A stretch of 64,000 nt of DNA from Streptomyces sp. T12 (GCF_028736035.1 NZ_CP117866.1:8349001-8413000), one strand, 5' to 3'; positions 32,039 to 41,401 are shown, counted from the stretch's first letter. The notes: generated from the sequence alone by a model not told the origin. Numbers and translations are program-made.

Positions 32039-35000
32039 GGCGTCACCTCCAGCTCCACGGCCTCCGTATACGCCACGCAGCCGTGCCAGCCCACCTTCGC
32101 CATCAGCCAGTACGACCCCGGCGGCATCGCCGCGCCGTCCACCTCGATCACGGACTCCAGCTGCTCGCCGCCGGCCACGGTGAAGCCCTGGTGGCCGGGG
32201 GTCACGCCCGCCCAGGTCCCCCATGAGGAGACGGCCCACAGCGTGCCGCTGATCGGCCCCCGGGTTCTGTTGCGCAGGGTCACGGGGACCCGGGCCCGTT
32301 CGCCCCGGCGTACGGTGAGCCGTTCAACTCCCAGCTCTGTCACGAGCGTTGGGCCCTTGTGTCCATCCAGCCCATCCAGCACATCCAGCGCCACGACGTC
32401 CTCGTACGTCTGCCCGCCGTACGACAACCGAGCTGCCAGCCAGTGCCGCCCGGGCTCTGGGTCGGGCGGCGGTGTCACCGTGGCCTCGGTGAGCGTGAAC
32501 CCGCCGGGGCCGAGCGCGTACGGCAGCTCGGCCGGCTCGACGGACCAGCCGGGCGGGACGTGCAGGCTCACCGTGCCCGACACCGGTGCGTCGGTCAGTT
32601 CCGAGCTCACCCGGACCGTCGCCGTGACCGGGCCGTCGGCGACGGTGAGCGTGGTCGGCGAGAGGTACACCGCGACCGGCATGTTGCCGCGCGGGGCGGG
32701 GCCGCAGTTGTGGAGCCAGTAGCGGGTGGGGACGGGCTGGGCGGGTTCGTGGGCGGCGACGCCGGGACCGGGTGTCGTGTCCGACTCGGTGTCGGCGAGC
32801 ACGGTGGCCACCTCGAAGCCGGTCAGGTCGAGGTCGAGTGCCCCCTGAGCGTCCGGCGTCAGCGGCTCCCCGCGCCGCTCCAGCACGTCCGCCCGGGCGC
32901 CGTCCGTCCACTCCCGCGGCCCGCGCACCCGCGCCCGCACCGGCCGTCCGTTCACCTCATGTACCCGTACGACGACCCCGCGTCCCGGATCGGCCGCCGC
33001 CACGCTGCCCCGCGCGAGCGGCGACCCGGCCGGCTTGAGCGCGTCGAGCAGCACCTCACCGGCGGGCTCCAGGCCCAGCAGTGCGGTCTTCCTCGGCAGT
33101 ACGGCATCCTCGGCCGCCGTCCGCCGCACCCGCCCCGTCAGCGGATGGTTGAACGCATGCCCGGCCTGCGGCAGCCGCAGCTCCCGCCAGTCGCCCGCGC
33201 CCGCGACCACGGCGTACTCGAACGTGTGGGACCAGCGCTGGAGCTGGAAGGCCGAGCCGTCGGGCGCCGTACGCCGGGGCGGGTCCACCCAGATGCCGGA
33301 CGGCCAGCCCGTGCAGGAGCGCATCAGGGACATGTAGAGGTCGCCCGAGGAGGTCACCACACAGCCCGGCGTCCCCCGGTTCAGGACCGCGAAGCTGCGG
33401 CCGTCCCACGCGTCCCCGGGCGGCAGGGCCTCCCCGCCGCCCGCCGCCGTGGCCCGCAGCACCGCGTCGTCCAGGTCGGCGATCAGCGCGTCCACGGCTT
33501 TGGCGTCGTCCTCGGGGCGGGCGCCCGCCACCACGAGCAGCGGCAGTCGCTCCAGGTCGCGCAGGTCGGCGCCGGGCACCCACTCCTCCCGCAGCGAGGC
33601 GCGCGGCGCGACCCAGACGGCGGCCACGCCCTGCTCGGCGAGCTGTCGGCGGAGCTCCCGCCCGGCCGCCGGGTCCCAGCCGAGGGCCTCGGCGACCACG
33701 GAGTTGCGCTCGGGCGCGCCGACCGCGATCCGGATGTCGGGCAGGTTGGAGTCGACCTCCAGGTCGCCGTAGCGCGGTCCCCCGGCGATCGTCGAGGTCG
33801 CCGTCACGCCCACGCGCACCAGGGCCGCCGCGAGCGCGCTGCCCAGCTCACCGGCGTCGTCCCAGGACGCGTACACCAACTCGGCGACACCGATGGACCG
33901 TTCGCCCAGCGGCCTGCCGGAGCCGTCGGCGACCGCGACCCGCGCGGTGGATCCCAGCCCGAACCACGTGTTGGCCGGATTGTCCAGCGTCCACGGGAAC
34001 CGTTCGCTGTCCACCTCCACGAACCCGAAGCCGCGCCCGATCACCGCGTCGGCCACCTCGTGCACCGGCAGCCCGCCCCGCACGTCGGAGGGCCAGCGGA
34101 CCCGGATGAGGCGGTCGGCGCCGTCGTAGCCGTCGAGGGTGGTCGTGAGGTCGAGGCGGTCGACGCCCTTCCACAGGGTCAGCCGCTGGGTGTAGCGGAA
34201 CAGGCCGAGGTCGGCGCGGACGGTGATGCGTGATCCGGCGGGGGAGTGCTCGACATCGATGTCGGCCGTGACGTCCCGGCTGCGGGCGGCGGTCGTGCCG
34301 GTGGGGGTGAGGTGCCAGGGGCCCTCCCCGAAGCGCGGGTGCCGTGCGTATTCCTCCTGTACGACCAGCTCGTTGCCGATGTCGCCGGGGCGCAGCAGTT
34401 GCCGGCCGCCTTCGGAGAGGGCCCGCAGACTGCTGACGGCGCCGCCGCGCGCGGGGTCGACCGTCACCTCGTAGAACTCGTTGCGGATGGTGGTGCCCTC
34501 GTCTCGCGTCCACTCGGGGACGGTCCCCTCGGCGAGCGGGAGCGCCTTGAGGCCCATGCCCGGCACCTGAGGTACGACGACGCGCAGTTCGCCGTCCTCC
34601 CGTACGGCGGGCAGGGGCAGCCCGGTGTCGTCCAGCGGTACGAGCCCCGCGTCCTCGACCGCCAGCACGTCCTGCCGCTCCCAGGTCGCGGCGTTGAACA
34701 CCACCAAGTCCGGTGCGTCGCCAGGTAGTTGGGCGACCTTGCTCGCCAAGGCGTCGGTCGCGTCGGCGTGCACGGTCTCGGCGAGGTCGTACAACTCCCG
34801 CCAGCCGGTGAGCAGATCGATATAGACCTGGTCGGACTCCGAGCCGGTGATGGCGTCGTGATGGGCGCCGTAGATCAGCTGCCGCCAGGCCTTGTCGAGC
34901 GCCGCGTCCGGATACGGGTGCCCGGTCACCAGCGAGGCGAGCGTCGCCCAGGCCTCCGCGTCGGCGAGCAGCGTCTCGCCGTACCGCTGGGCCTGCTTGG

Positions 35001-36285
35001 TGTCGATGTAGGAGACGTCCTTGCCGGTGTAGATCGGGTTCATGTCCCGCGTCTGCGGCGAGGCCTTGCGGCCCTCCGACTCCAGCTCCGCGCGGACGGC
35101 CGCGAAGAAGTCCCGGGGGATGCCGCTGACGAAACGCGGCCAGACGTAGCGGGCGTTCCAGTCCCGGTGGATGTCCATCACCCAGCGGCACGGCGGCGCG
35201 TAGTCACCGCCGACCGGGAGCAGCACATTGCGGGTGAGCGCGACCTGCTTGAGCCCCTTGAACAGCTTGAGCGCGGCCGCCTCCGCCTCCGGCAGGGTCG
35301 GCGCGTTGTCGATCGCCCAGCCGGCGCCGTAGTGGTTGACCATGTACGCGGTGAGGATGCCGCGCCCCGAGGGGGCGATCCAGTCGAACTCCGCCGGGAA
35401 CTGCATCCGCTGCGGATCCCGCGGCTCCTCACCGAAGACGGAGAGGGTGGGGCCCCACTGGTGGAAGGGCCCGCGCGCCCATGAACTCGACGTGACCCCC
35501 GCGTCCGCCATCAGCCCGGGGAACTGCGGATCGTGCCCGAACGCGTCCAACTGCCAGGCCGTCTGAGGAGACGCACCGATGATCCCGCGCTGGAAGCCGT
35601 CGCCGTACAGGGCGTTGCGTACGGTCGCCTCGGCGCCGGTGAGGTTGGTGTTCGGCTCGTTGTAGGTGCCGCCCATGATCTCCACGCGGCCGGTGCGGAT
35701 CAGCTGGCGCAGGAAGGCGCGCTCCTCCGGGAAGGCGTCCCAGTAGGGCTTGAGGTAGTCGACCTCGGCGAGCACGAAGGTGTACGCCGCATCGCGCCGC
35801 GCCAGATCGCAGTGCGCCCGCACCAGGCTCATGCCGGACTGGCCGCGCGAGTCGAAGGTGCGGGCGGGCAGGCCGGTGGTGGCGGGGTCGTCGGCGACGT
35901 CCCAGGTCTCGGTGTAGGCGCCCTGGGTGTTCCACCACACGGGGTCGTAGTGGAAGTGGCTGACCATGAACATCGTCCAGCCGGGTTCGGCGGCCGTGAA
36001 CGCGGCGGAGTGCTCCGCGGTCCGCCCCGGGTCGTCGGCGTCCTCGGCCGTGACCCTGACATGCGTACGGTCGCCGGGGGCCAGGTCGGTCGTCACCGGT
36101 ATCTCGGCGCGTACGGTGCCGTCGTCCCCCGCGGTCGCCTCGGCGGAGCCGTGGACACCGGGTCCCTCGACGGTGAGCCGGACCGCCCGGCCGGGGGCAT
36201 GGCCGATCTCGACGGCCACCACCTGGTGCGGCTGGTCCTCGGTACCGACGAAAAGGTCGGTCGACTCGACAGAGATGACGCGCAT
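32035..36285 (-). CDS. GH38 alpha-mannosidase, large
   Basis: 1416 aa from ATG 36285 with TAGGAG upstream; no signal peptide, so intracellular. The catalytic domain shows Zn ligands in SHFHYDPVWWNTQGAY, the nucleophile Asp in DAFGHDPQFPGLM and the second metal site in YGAHHDAITGSESDQVYI. A central beta domain follows and a NEW3-type C-terminal module (VSVSSELTDAPVSGTVSL...) is visible near residues 1220-1320. It is longer than ordinary ~1000-aa bacterial GH38 enzymes. It should remove alpha-mannose from imported N-glycan-type oligosaccharides, upstream of the GH5 beta-mannosidase. Confidence 0.92.
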   Translation of the reverse strand: MRVISVESTDLFVGTEDQPHQVVAVEIGHAPGRAVRLTVEGPGVHGSAEATAGDDGTVRAEIPVTTDLAPGDRTHVRVTAEDADDPGRTAEHSAAFTAAEPGWTMFMVSHFHYDPVWWNTQGAYTETWDVADDPATTGLPARTFDSRGQSGMSLVRAHCDLARRDAAYTFVLAEVDYLKPYWDAFPEERAFLRQLIRTGRVEIMGGTYNEPNTNLTGAEATVRNALYGDGFQRGIIGASPQTAWQLDAFGHDPQFPGLMADAGVTSSSWARGPFHQWGPTLSVFGEEPRDPQRMQFPAEFDWIAPSGRGILTAYMVNHYGAGWAIDNAPTLPEAEAAALKLFKGLKQVALTRNVLLPVGGDYAPPCRWVMDIHRDWNARYVWPRFVSGIPRDFFAAVRAELESEGRKASPQTRDMNPIYTGKDVSYIDTKQAQRYGETLLADAEAWATLASLVTGHPYPDAALDKAWRQLIYGAHHDAITGSESDQVYIDLLTGWRELYDLAETVHADATDALASKVAQLPGDAPDLVVFNAATWERQDVLAVEDAGLVPLDDTGLPLPAVREDGELRVVVPQVPGMGLKALPLAEGTVPEWTRDEGTTIRNEFYEVTVDPARGGAVSSLRALSEGGRQLLRPGDIGNELVVQEEYARHPRFGEGPWHLTPTGTTAARSRDVTADIDVEHSPAGSRITVRADLGLFRYTQRLTLWKGVDRLDLTTTLDGYDGADRLIRVRWPSDVRGGLPVHEVADAVIGRGFGFVEVDSERFPWTLDNPANTWFGLGSTARVAVADGSGRPLGERSIGVAELVYASWDDAGELGSALAAALVRVGVTATSTIAGGPRYGDLEVDSNLPDIRIAVGAPERNSVVAEALGWDPAAGRELRRQLAEQGVAAVWVAPRASLREEWVPGADLRDLERLPLLVVAGARPEDDAKAVDALIADLDDAVLRATAAGGGEALPPGDAWDGRSFAVLNRGTPGCVVTSSGDLYMSLMRSCTGWPSGIWVDPPRRTAPDGSAFQLQRWSHTFEYAVVAGAGDWRELRLPQAGHAFNHPLTGRVRRTAAEDAVLPRKTALLGLEPAGEVLLDALKPAGSPLARGSVAAADPGRGVVVRVHEVNGRPVRARVRGPREWTDGARADVLERRGEPLTPDAQGALDLDLTGFEVATVLADTESDTTPGPGVAAHEPAQPVPTRYWLHNCGPAPRGNMPVAVYLSPTTLTVADGPVTATVRVSSELTDAPVSGTVSLHVPPGWSVEPAELPYALGPGGFTLTEATVTPPPDPEPGRHWLAARLSYGGQTYEDVVALDVLDGLDGHKGPTLVTELGVERLTVRRGERARVPVTLRNRTRGPISGTLWAVSSWGTWAGVTPGHQGFTVAGGEQLESVIEVDGAAMPPGSYWLMAKVGWHGCVAYTEAVELEVTP

Positions 36286-36343
36286 GGGGCTCCTACGAGT
36301 GCTCGTGGGGAGCCCCATCCTGGCATCGAGGGGATGATTCAAA

Positions 36344-36372
36344 CAACCACCTTCATGTTTCTCAGGTGGTTG
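36344..36372. promoter_or_regulatory. Operator-like perfect inverted repeat before the GH38 gene
   Basis: CAACCACC (36344-36351) and GGTGGTTG (36365-36372) are perfect complements separated by 13 bp, in the gap between the RpiR regulator gene and the alpha-mannosidase gene. Same half-site as the other glycan-locus promoters. Confidence 0.65.
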
Positions 36373-36394
36373 AGCCATACATGGCCGACCGGGC

Positions 36395-37279
36395 TCAGCG
36401 AGTCCGGCGGTTCTTCACCGCGTGCTGCGGGGTGATGTGGTCCGTCAGCGCGAGCGAGGCGCTGGCGCGCTGGTAGGAGACCTGGCCGACCCGGACGTAG
36501 AGACAGTCGACGATCATCAGGACGGAGTGCCGGCCGCCGATGCTGCCGGTGCGGAAGCTGGTCTCCGAGGTGGCCGAGATGAGCCGGATGTCGGCTGCCT
36601 TGGCCAGCGGTGAGCGCGGGTCGGTGGTGATGGCGATGGTGGTGGCGCCCCGCTCCTTGGCCATCTCGAACGGTTCGAGGGTCTCGCGGGTGGCACCCGA
36701 GTGGGAGATGCCGATGGCCACGTCGGCCGGGGTGAGCAGGGCCGCGGAGGTGGCCGCCCCGTGTACCTCGGTCCAGCCGCGGACCTGGCAGCCGATGCGG
36801 AACAGCCGGGTCTCCGTCTCCTGGGCCACCGCGCCGCTGCCGCCGACGCCGTACACGTCGATACGGCGGGCGCGGGCCAGGGCCTGGGCCGCGCGTTCCA
36901 GCGCGTCGAGGTCGATCCGCTCGATGGTCTGCTGGATGGCGCGCAGGTCCGCGCTGCCGACGACCTGCACGACCCGTTCGAGGCTGTCGTCGGGGGAGAT
37001 GTCGGGCCCGATCTCGGCGGTGCCCCAGTCGGAGACCTCGCCGCGGCCGCGCTCCTGGGCCAGCTCGATCAGCAGATGCTGGTAGGAGTCGAGCCCGATG
37101 GCCCGGCAGAAGCGGGTCACCGTCGCCTGGGAGGTGCCGGTGCGGCGCCCCAGTTCGGCGGCCGAGCAGTGGGTGACGGCGGCCGGATCCTCCAGGATCA
37201 GCTCGCCGACCTTCCGCAGGGAGCCGGCCAGCCGGGGCAGTTCGGTGCGGATCAGTGTGGTGACGTCCGTCGGGGGCAT
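36395..37279 (-). CDS. MurR/RpiR-family regulator of the glycan locus
   Basis: 294 aa. N-terminal HTH_6 domain (SAAELGRRTGTSQATVTRFC) and a SIS sugar-phosphate sensor domain (DVYGVGGSGAVAQETETRLF, VAIGISHSGATRETLEPFEM). RpiR proteins of this kind respond to phosphosugars; here the kinase product is a plausible effector. It is divergent from the SIS gene and precedes the GH38 gene. No ribosome site is seen before ATG 37279, but a TACCTT -10 lies about 5 bp upstream, again suggesting a leaderless message. Cognate operators are probably the GGTGGTT/AACCACC repeats. Confidence 0.88.
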   Translation of the reverse strand: MPPTDVTTLIRTELPRLAGSLRKVGELILEDPAAVTHCSAAELGRRTGTSQATVTRFCRAIGLDSYQHLLIELAQERGRGEVSDWGTAEIGPDISPDDSLERVVQVVGSADLRAIQQTIERIDLDALERAAQALARARRIDVYGVGGSGAVAQETETRLFRIGCQVRGWTEVHGAATSAALLTPADVAIGISHSGATRETLEPFEMAKERGATTIAITTDPRSPLAKAADIRLISATSETSFRTGSIGGRHSVLMIVDCLYVRVGQVSYQRASASLALTDHITPQHAVKNRRTR

Positions 37280-37412
37280 GGGAAGAAGGTACCAGCCACC
37301 GTTTGCCCCGCAGGATGAATACCAGGACCGAGAACGCGGCCGTATCGCACCTGCGCTCATTGCCCGTGCCGTCCAGTATGTGATTTATTGATTCATCGAT
37401 GTAGTAGTACGG

Positions 37413-37428
37413 GGTGGTTCAATCCACC
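37413..37428. promoter_or_regulatory. Operator-like palindrome before the SIS gene
   Basis: GGTGGTTCAATCCACC, a compact inverted repeat (GGTGG, 6-bp centre, CCACC), 15 bp before GTG 37444. The clearest single match among the glycan-locus operators. Confidence 0.65.
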
Positions 37429-37443
37429 AGTGGGGAGTGACGC

Positions 37444-38208
37444 GTGTCCGACGACTCTGTGAGCGCCCAGCGCTTCGCGCGCGAGAGCATGGCCGTCCTC
37501 GACCGCATTGCCGAGTCCGCCCGCGACGATGTGGCGCGCGCCGCCGAGCTGATCGCCGGCTGTGTGCGCGCGGACGGCGTGATCCAGGCCTTCGGCACCG
37601 GCCACTCCCAGGCCATCGTCCTCGAACTCGCCGGACGGGCGGGCGGGTTGGTGCCCACGAACCGGTTGAGCATCGCCGACCTCGTCCTGTACGGCGGCGA
37701 CTCCCCGAGCGTCCTGGACGACCCGCTCCTGGAGCGCCGGGCCGGGGTGGCGGCCCGGCTCTACGAGCTCGCCGCACCGCGCCCCCAGGACCTCTTCGTC
37801 GTGATCTCCAACTCCGGCGTCAACAACGTCATCGTGGAGATGGCCCTGCAGGCCAAGGAGCACGGCCACCGCGTCCTCGCCCTCACCTCCCTCACCCACA
37901 CCCGCGCCGTCCCCGCCGGACACCCCAGCGGCAAGAAGCTCGTCGACCTCGCCGACGTCGTCCTCGACAACGCGGCCCCGCGCGGCGACGCGCTGCTGGA
38001 GTTTCCGGGCGGCGGCGCGGTGTGCGCCCTGTCCACGCTGACCGGCGTGATGCTCGTCCAGATGGCCGTGGCCGAGGCCTCCGCCCAGCTCCTGGCGGCC
38101 GGGGAGCGACCGCCGGTGTACGTCTCGGCCAATGTGCCGGGCGGCTTCGAGGGCAACCTGGAGCTGGAGAAGCGGTACGCCGGACGGATCCGGCGCACCG
38201 CGAGCTGA
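37444..38208 (+). CDS. SIS-domain sugar-phosphate protein
   Basis: 254 aa from GTG with GGGGAG upstream. A single SIS fold: FGTGHSQAIVLELAGRAGG, VVISNSGVNNVIVEMALQAK, VLALTSLTHTRAVPAGHPSG. It resembles the UPF0309/phosphosugar-binding group. It may bind or isomerise GlcNAc-6-P, or act as a sensor; no deaminase signature is seen. Divergent from the RpiR gene with which it shares a control region, and tail-to-tail with GH84 without any gap. Confidence 0.8.
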   Translation: MSDDSVSAQRFARESMAVLDRIAESARDDVARAAELIAGCVRADGVIQAFGTGHSQAIVLELAGRAGGLVPTNRLSIADLVLYGGDSPSVLDDPLLERRAGVAARLYELAAPRPQDLFVVISNSGVNNVIVEMALQAKEHGHRVLALTSLTHTRAVPAGHPSGKKLVDLADVVLDNAAPRGDALLEFPGGGAVCALSTLTGVMLVQMAVAEASAQLLAAGERPPVYVSANVPGGFEGNLELEKRYAGRIRRTAS

Positions 38209-41200
38209 TCACTCCACGGGGACCGGCGTCAGCGCCACCGCCAGCGGATAGGCGCCCGTCTTCAGGGGTGCCCCGGTGGTGCCCGACGCGGTGTCGACCG
38301 GTACCAGGGCGTTGCCGTCCGCGGTGGTGACGTAGGCCGTGCGGCCGTTCCAGTCCAGGCCGACGTCGAACGCGGACCTGCCGACCGTGACCTCGGCGCC
38401 GGTGGCACCGGTCACCGTGTCGACCGGCGTGACGTAGTCCCCGGTACTGGGGCTGACCCACAGCGTCCGCCCGTCCGGTGACAGACCCAGCCCGTAGGCC
38501 TGGCCCGTGACCAGCAGCGTCGGCTCGGTGTCGTTCGACGCCGTGTCGATCGGAGTCACCGTCGAGCCACCGGAGTTGGACACGTACACCGTCCTCCCGT
38601 CCGGCGCCGCGACGACGTTGAAGGGGCGGGGACCGACGGGAATGGCCTTGCCGGCCCGTGCGGTGGTGAGGTCGACGGGGCTGACCGTGTTGTCGTGGAT
38701 GTTGGCCACGTACAGGGTCCTGCCGTCGGGGGTGATCGCCATGTTCTCGGGTCCGTCGCCGACCGGGACGGGCGTGCCGGTTCTCAGCGTGCCGGTGTCG
38801 ATCGACTGCACCGTGCCGTCCGTGTAGTTGGCGACCCAGAGCGTGCCGCCGTCCGGGGTGAGCGCGAGACCGGCGGGGACCTTGCCGACGGCGACCGTGG
38901 CGGTGACCGCGCCGCCGGCCACATCGATCACGCTGACCGTGTTCGAGCCCTGGTTGGCGGCGTACGCGGTACGCCCGTCCGCGCTCACGACGACCTCGCC
39001 GGGGTTGTTGCCGACCGCGATGTCCTTGGTCGTGCCGGTGGCGAGGTCGAGGGAACTCACCGACGCGCCACTGAAGTCGGCGGTCAGCGCACGGGGAGTG
39101 CCCGTGCCGTCGGTGACCTGCACGGGGAGTGCGCGATCGAGGAGGCCGGTGCCGGAGACCACCACGGAGTGGACGCCCTCCGTCTTGCCCGTGAGGGTGA
39201 CGGTGACCGATGCCGGGGTGGTCGCCGTGCCCTCGGCGGGCGTGGCGGTGACGCCGTCGGGCACGTCGAGCTTCCAGGTGACGGTCTTGGCCCGCGCGTC
39301 GGACAGGTCGAGGGTGACCGTGGCGGAGGCCCCGGGCTCCAGCGACAGCGAGCTGGGGGTGAAGGAGGCGTCGATGCCGGGGTCGGGTGCGTTCTCCAGC
39401 ATCGTCGTGTAGAGGAACTGGTCCATCACGCCCGGGGAGACCTGCTCGGGTACGGCGTCCAGTTCCTTGCGCTCGCCCCTCAGCTCGTTCCAGTACCTGG
39501 TGACGGCTTCGGTGTCCCCGTCCTTGTGAGCCAGCAGCAGGTCCACGGCGGTTTCGCCTGCCCCGCCGTAGCGGCCGAGCTTGTCGAGCCAGGCGGAGGT
39601 CTCGTCCAGGAAGCCGGGGTTGTCGAGGCGGGCGCGCAATTGGGCCGGGGTGGCGGCCATGTCGGTGAAGTAGCTCTTGAGCGCGGCGGCGGCTCGATCG
39701 AGGCCGCTGCCGTTCTCGTAGGCCTTGCGGAAGGCGGTGATCAGCCGGGTGAGGGTCGGGGATTCGGTCGGGTCGAGCTGGGAGGAGTAGTTGTTCTCGG
39801 CGAAGATCCGCAGCCATTTTGCGGCGGCGGACCCTGCGAGATCCCGTACGGACGCTAGGAAGGCGGCCCGCGGGTCGTACGCGTCGGGGTTCCACAGATA
39901 GGCGGCGGAGGTGAACAGCGCGATCCGGCTGGCCTCGCCCTGGACCATCGGGTTGGCGGTCACACCGGCCGACGCGCCTGCCACTGCGGGCGCGCGGCCG
40001 GTGTAGGGGCCGAGCAGGAGACGGCTGGTGACGTAGTCGTTGACCGGGTAGTTGTCCCAGATCAGGATCGGGTGGCCGTACACCTCGCGCGCGCGTGCCA
40101 CCTGATCGGCGGTGATGGTCGGCGCGATCACCCCGACGCCGGTCCACTCGACGACCACGGACGGGTCGAGCTGCTCCCGCAGCGCCTTCTTGTACGGGGA
40201 GTCGGCGAGGTCGGAGTACTCGGTGGGGACCATCTCCAGCGGTTGGAGGTCCATGGGGGTCCCCCCGCTCGAGCGAAGTCGGGAGTGGGGGTGCTCGGCG
40301 GTGAACCGCTCCCACACGGTGTTGAGCAGATGCGCCTGGGCCGCGCCCGCCGCGCCCCCGCCCGTCCCGAACTTCTCCTCGTCGGCGGCGCAGTTCCACT
40401 TGGTGTAGCTGATGTCGTCTAGCGGGATCGCGAAGGAGCGGACGCCGATGTCGTACAGCGAGTCGAACTTGGCGGTGAGCGCCTTGATGTCGGCGCCGGA
40501 GGAGTAGCAGACGGAGAGCCCGGGGGAGAGGGCGTAGGTGAAACGGACGTGGTTGGCGCGGGCCCGGTCGACCAGTTCCTTCAGCTTGGCCAGCTCGGCG
40601 GGCGGGTACTCGTCGCGCCAGCGGGCGCGGAGGTAGTCGTCGTCCTTGGGGGAGTAGACGTAGACGTTCTGTTTCGTCCGGCCGTAGAAGTCCAGTTGGG
40701 CGAGGCGCTCGGCGTGCGACCACGGGGTGCCGTAGAAGCCCTCGATGACGCCGCGCAGGCCGGCCGTGGGCCAGTCGCGGACGGTCAGCGCGGGAACCCG
40801 GCCCCCGGTGGCGAGTTGGCGCAGGGTCTGGGCCGCGTAGAAGGTGCCCGCGGGGTCGACGCCGGAGAGGGCGACGAGGGCGCGGCCGTGGGAGCGTCCG
40901 GAGGCGAGGGTGTAACCGCCGGAGGGCAGCCCGGCGGGCGACTCGGCGTGGAGTTTGCGCAACGCCGCCCCCGTGGCGGTGTTCTCGCCGGGGCCGCCGA
41001 CATAGACCGTGAGGCCGGAGGCAGGCGGCTTCTCGCCCGCGTTCACGGTGACGATGCGCTCGGCGCCGGCATCGCGCAGCACGGATTCGACGAGGTGTCG
41101 GGCGGAGGGGTCGGTCCCCGGACCGACGACTTCAACGACCCTGTCCGGAACGGTGAGTCGGCCCGCGCCGGTGTGCATGCTCTTGGGGGTCGGCCATACC

Positions 41201-41337
41201 TGCGGGGTTCGGGTGGGGGGCTCGGGGGCGGCGGCTGCGGTCGGTGCGGCCGGTGCGCACAGGCCGAGGGTCAGCAGCAGGGCGGCGGTGGCCGATATGA
41301 CCGGGCGCCGTGGACGTCTGACACGAGGGGGTGGAAG
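38209..41337 (-). CDS. Secreted GH84 beta-N-acetylglucosaminidase fused to a YVTN beta-propeller
   Basis: 1042 aa from GTG 41337, chosen because GGGAGGA precedes it. Sec signal (RRPVISATAALLLTLGLC). GH84 N-domain (LTVRDWPTAGLRGVIEGFYG), TIM barrel with the catalytic Asp pair in IPLDDISYTKW, helical domain, an Ig-like module (~residues 640-720), then seven or so YVTN-type blades (GNNPGEVVVSADGRTAYAAN and repeats) to the C-terminus. Likely removes GlcNAc, or cleaves hyaluronan-like chains, outside the cell. A dispersed 36-nt repeat adds ~12 residues (HSRLRSSGGTPM) inside the catalytic region. Its 3' end abuts the SIS gene. Confidence 0.88.
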   Translation of the reverse strand, partial: LPPPRVRRPRRPVISATAALLLTLGLCAPAAPTAAAAPEPPTRTPQVWPTPKSMHTGAGRLTVPDRVVEVVGPGTDPSARHLVESVLRDAGAERIVTVNAGEKPPASGLTVYVGGPGENTATGAALRKLHAESPAGLPSGGYTLASGRSHGRALVALSGVDPAGTFYAAQTLRQLATGGRVPALTVRDWPTAGLRGVIEGFYGTPWSHAERLAQLDFYGRTKQNVYVYSPKDDDYLRARWRDEYPPAELAKLKELVDRARANHVRFTYALSPGLSVCYSSGADIKALTAKFDSLYDIGVRSFAIPLDDISYTKWNCAADEEKFGTGGGAAGAAQAHLLNTVWERFTAEHPHSRLRSSGGTPMDLQPLEMVPTEYSDLADSPYKKALREQLDPSVVVEWTGVGVIAPTITADQVARAREVYGHPILIWDNYPVNDYVTSRLLLGPYTGRAPAVAGASAGVTANPMVQGEASRIALFTSAAYLWNPDAYDPRAAFLASVRDLAGSAAAKWLRIFAENNYSSQLDPTESPTLTRLITAFRKAYENGSGLDRAAAALKSYFTDMAATPAQLRARLDNPGFLDETSAWLDKLGRYGGAGETAVDLLLAHKDGDTEAVTRYWNELRGERKELDAVPEQVSPGVMDQFLYTTMLENAPDPGIDASFTPSSLSLEPGASATVTLDLSDARAKTVTWKLDVPDGVTATPAEGTATTPASVTVTLTGKTEGVHSVVVSGTGLLDRALPVQVTDGTGTPRALTADFSGASVSSLDLATGTTKDIAVGNNPGEVVVSADGRTAYAANQGSNTVSVIDVAGGAVTATVAVGKVPAGLALTPDGGTLWVANYTDGTVQSIDTGTLRTGTPVPVGDGPENMAITPDGRTLYVANIHDNTVSPVDLTTARAGKAIPVGPRPFNVVAAPDGRTVYVSNSGGSTVTPIDTASNDTEPTLLVTGQAYGLGLSPDGRTLWVSPSTGDYVTPVDTVTGATGAEVTVGRSAFDVGLDWNGRTAYVTTADGNALVPVDTASGTTGAPLKTGAYPLAVALTPVPVE
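40256..40292. repeat. Dispersed Streptomyces REP-like repeat inside the GH84 gene
   Basis: GGGGTCCCCCCGCTCGAGCG followed by AAGTCGGGAGTGGGGG is an abundant short palindromic repeat of Streptomyces intergenic regions (from memory). Here it is inserted in frame in coding sequence, between AEHP and DLQPLEM. Confidence 0.7.
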
Positions 41338-41386
41338 CACAGGTCCTCCCGGGGTGAATGTATCCACCGGGAGATGCTAGGGATGC

Positions 41387-41401
41387 TGAATGCTTCATTC
41401 A
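41387..41401. promoter_or_regulatory. Palindrome upstream of the GH84 gene
   Basis: TGAATGCTTCATTCA, perfect 6-bp arms around CTT, 50 bp before GTG 41337. The word GAATGTATCCACC at 41354-41366 resembles the operator half-site of the glycan locus. Possible operator. Confidence 0.45.

Noticed and set aside
32359..34233. 624-aa plus-strand open frame
   Set aside because: Antisense shadow of the GH38 gene with GC-rich composition and no ribosome site.
37892..40723. 943-aa minus-strand open frame
   Set aside because: It is an Arg/Pro/Gly-rich shadow of the GH84 gene and crosses into the SIS gene; no start or domain supports it.
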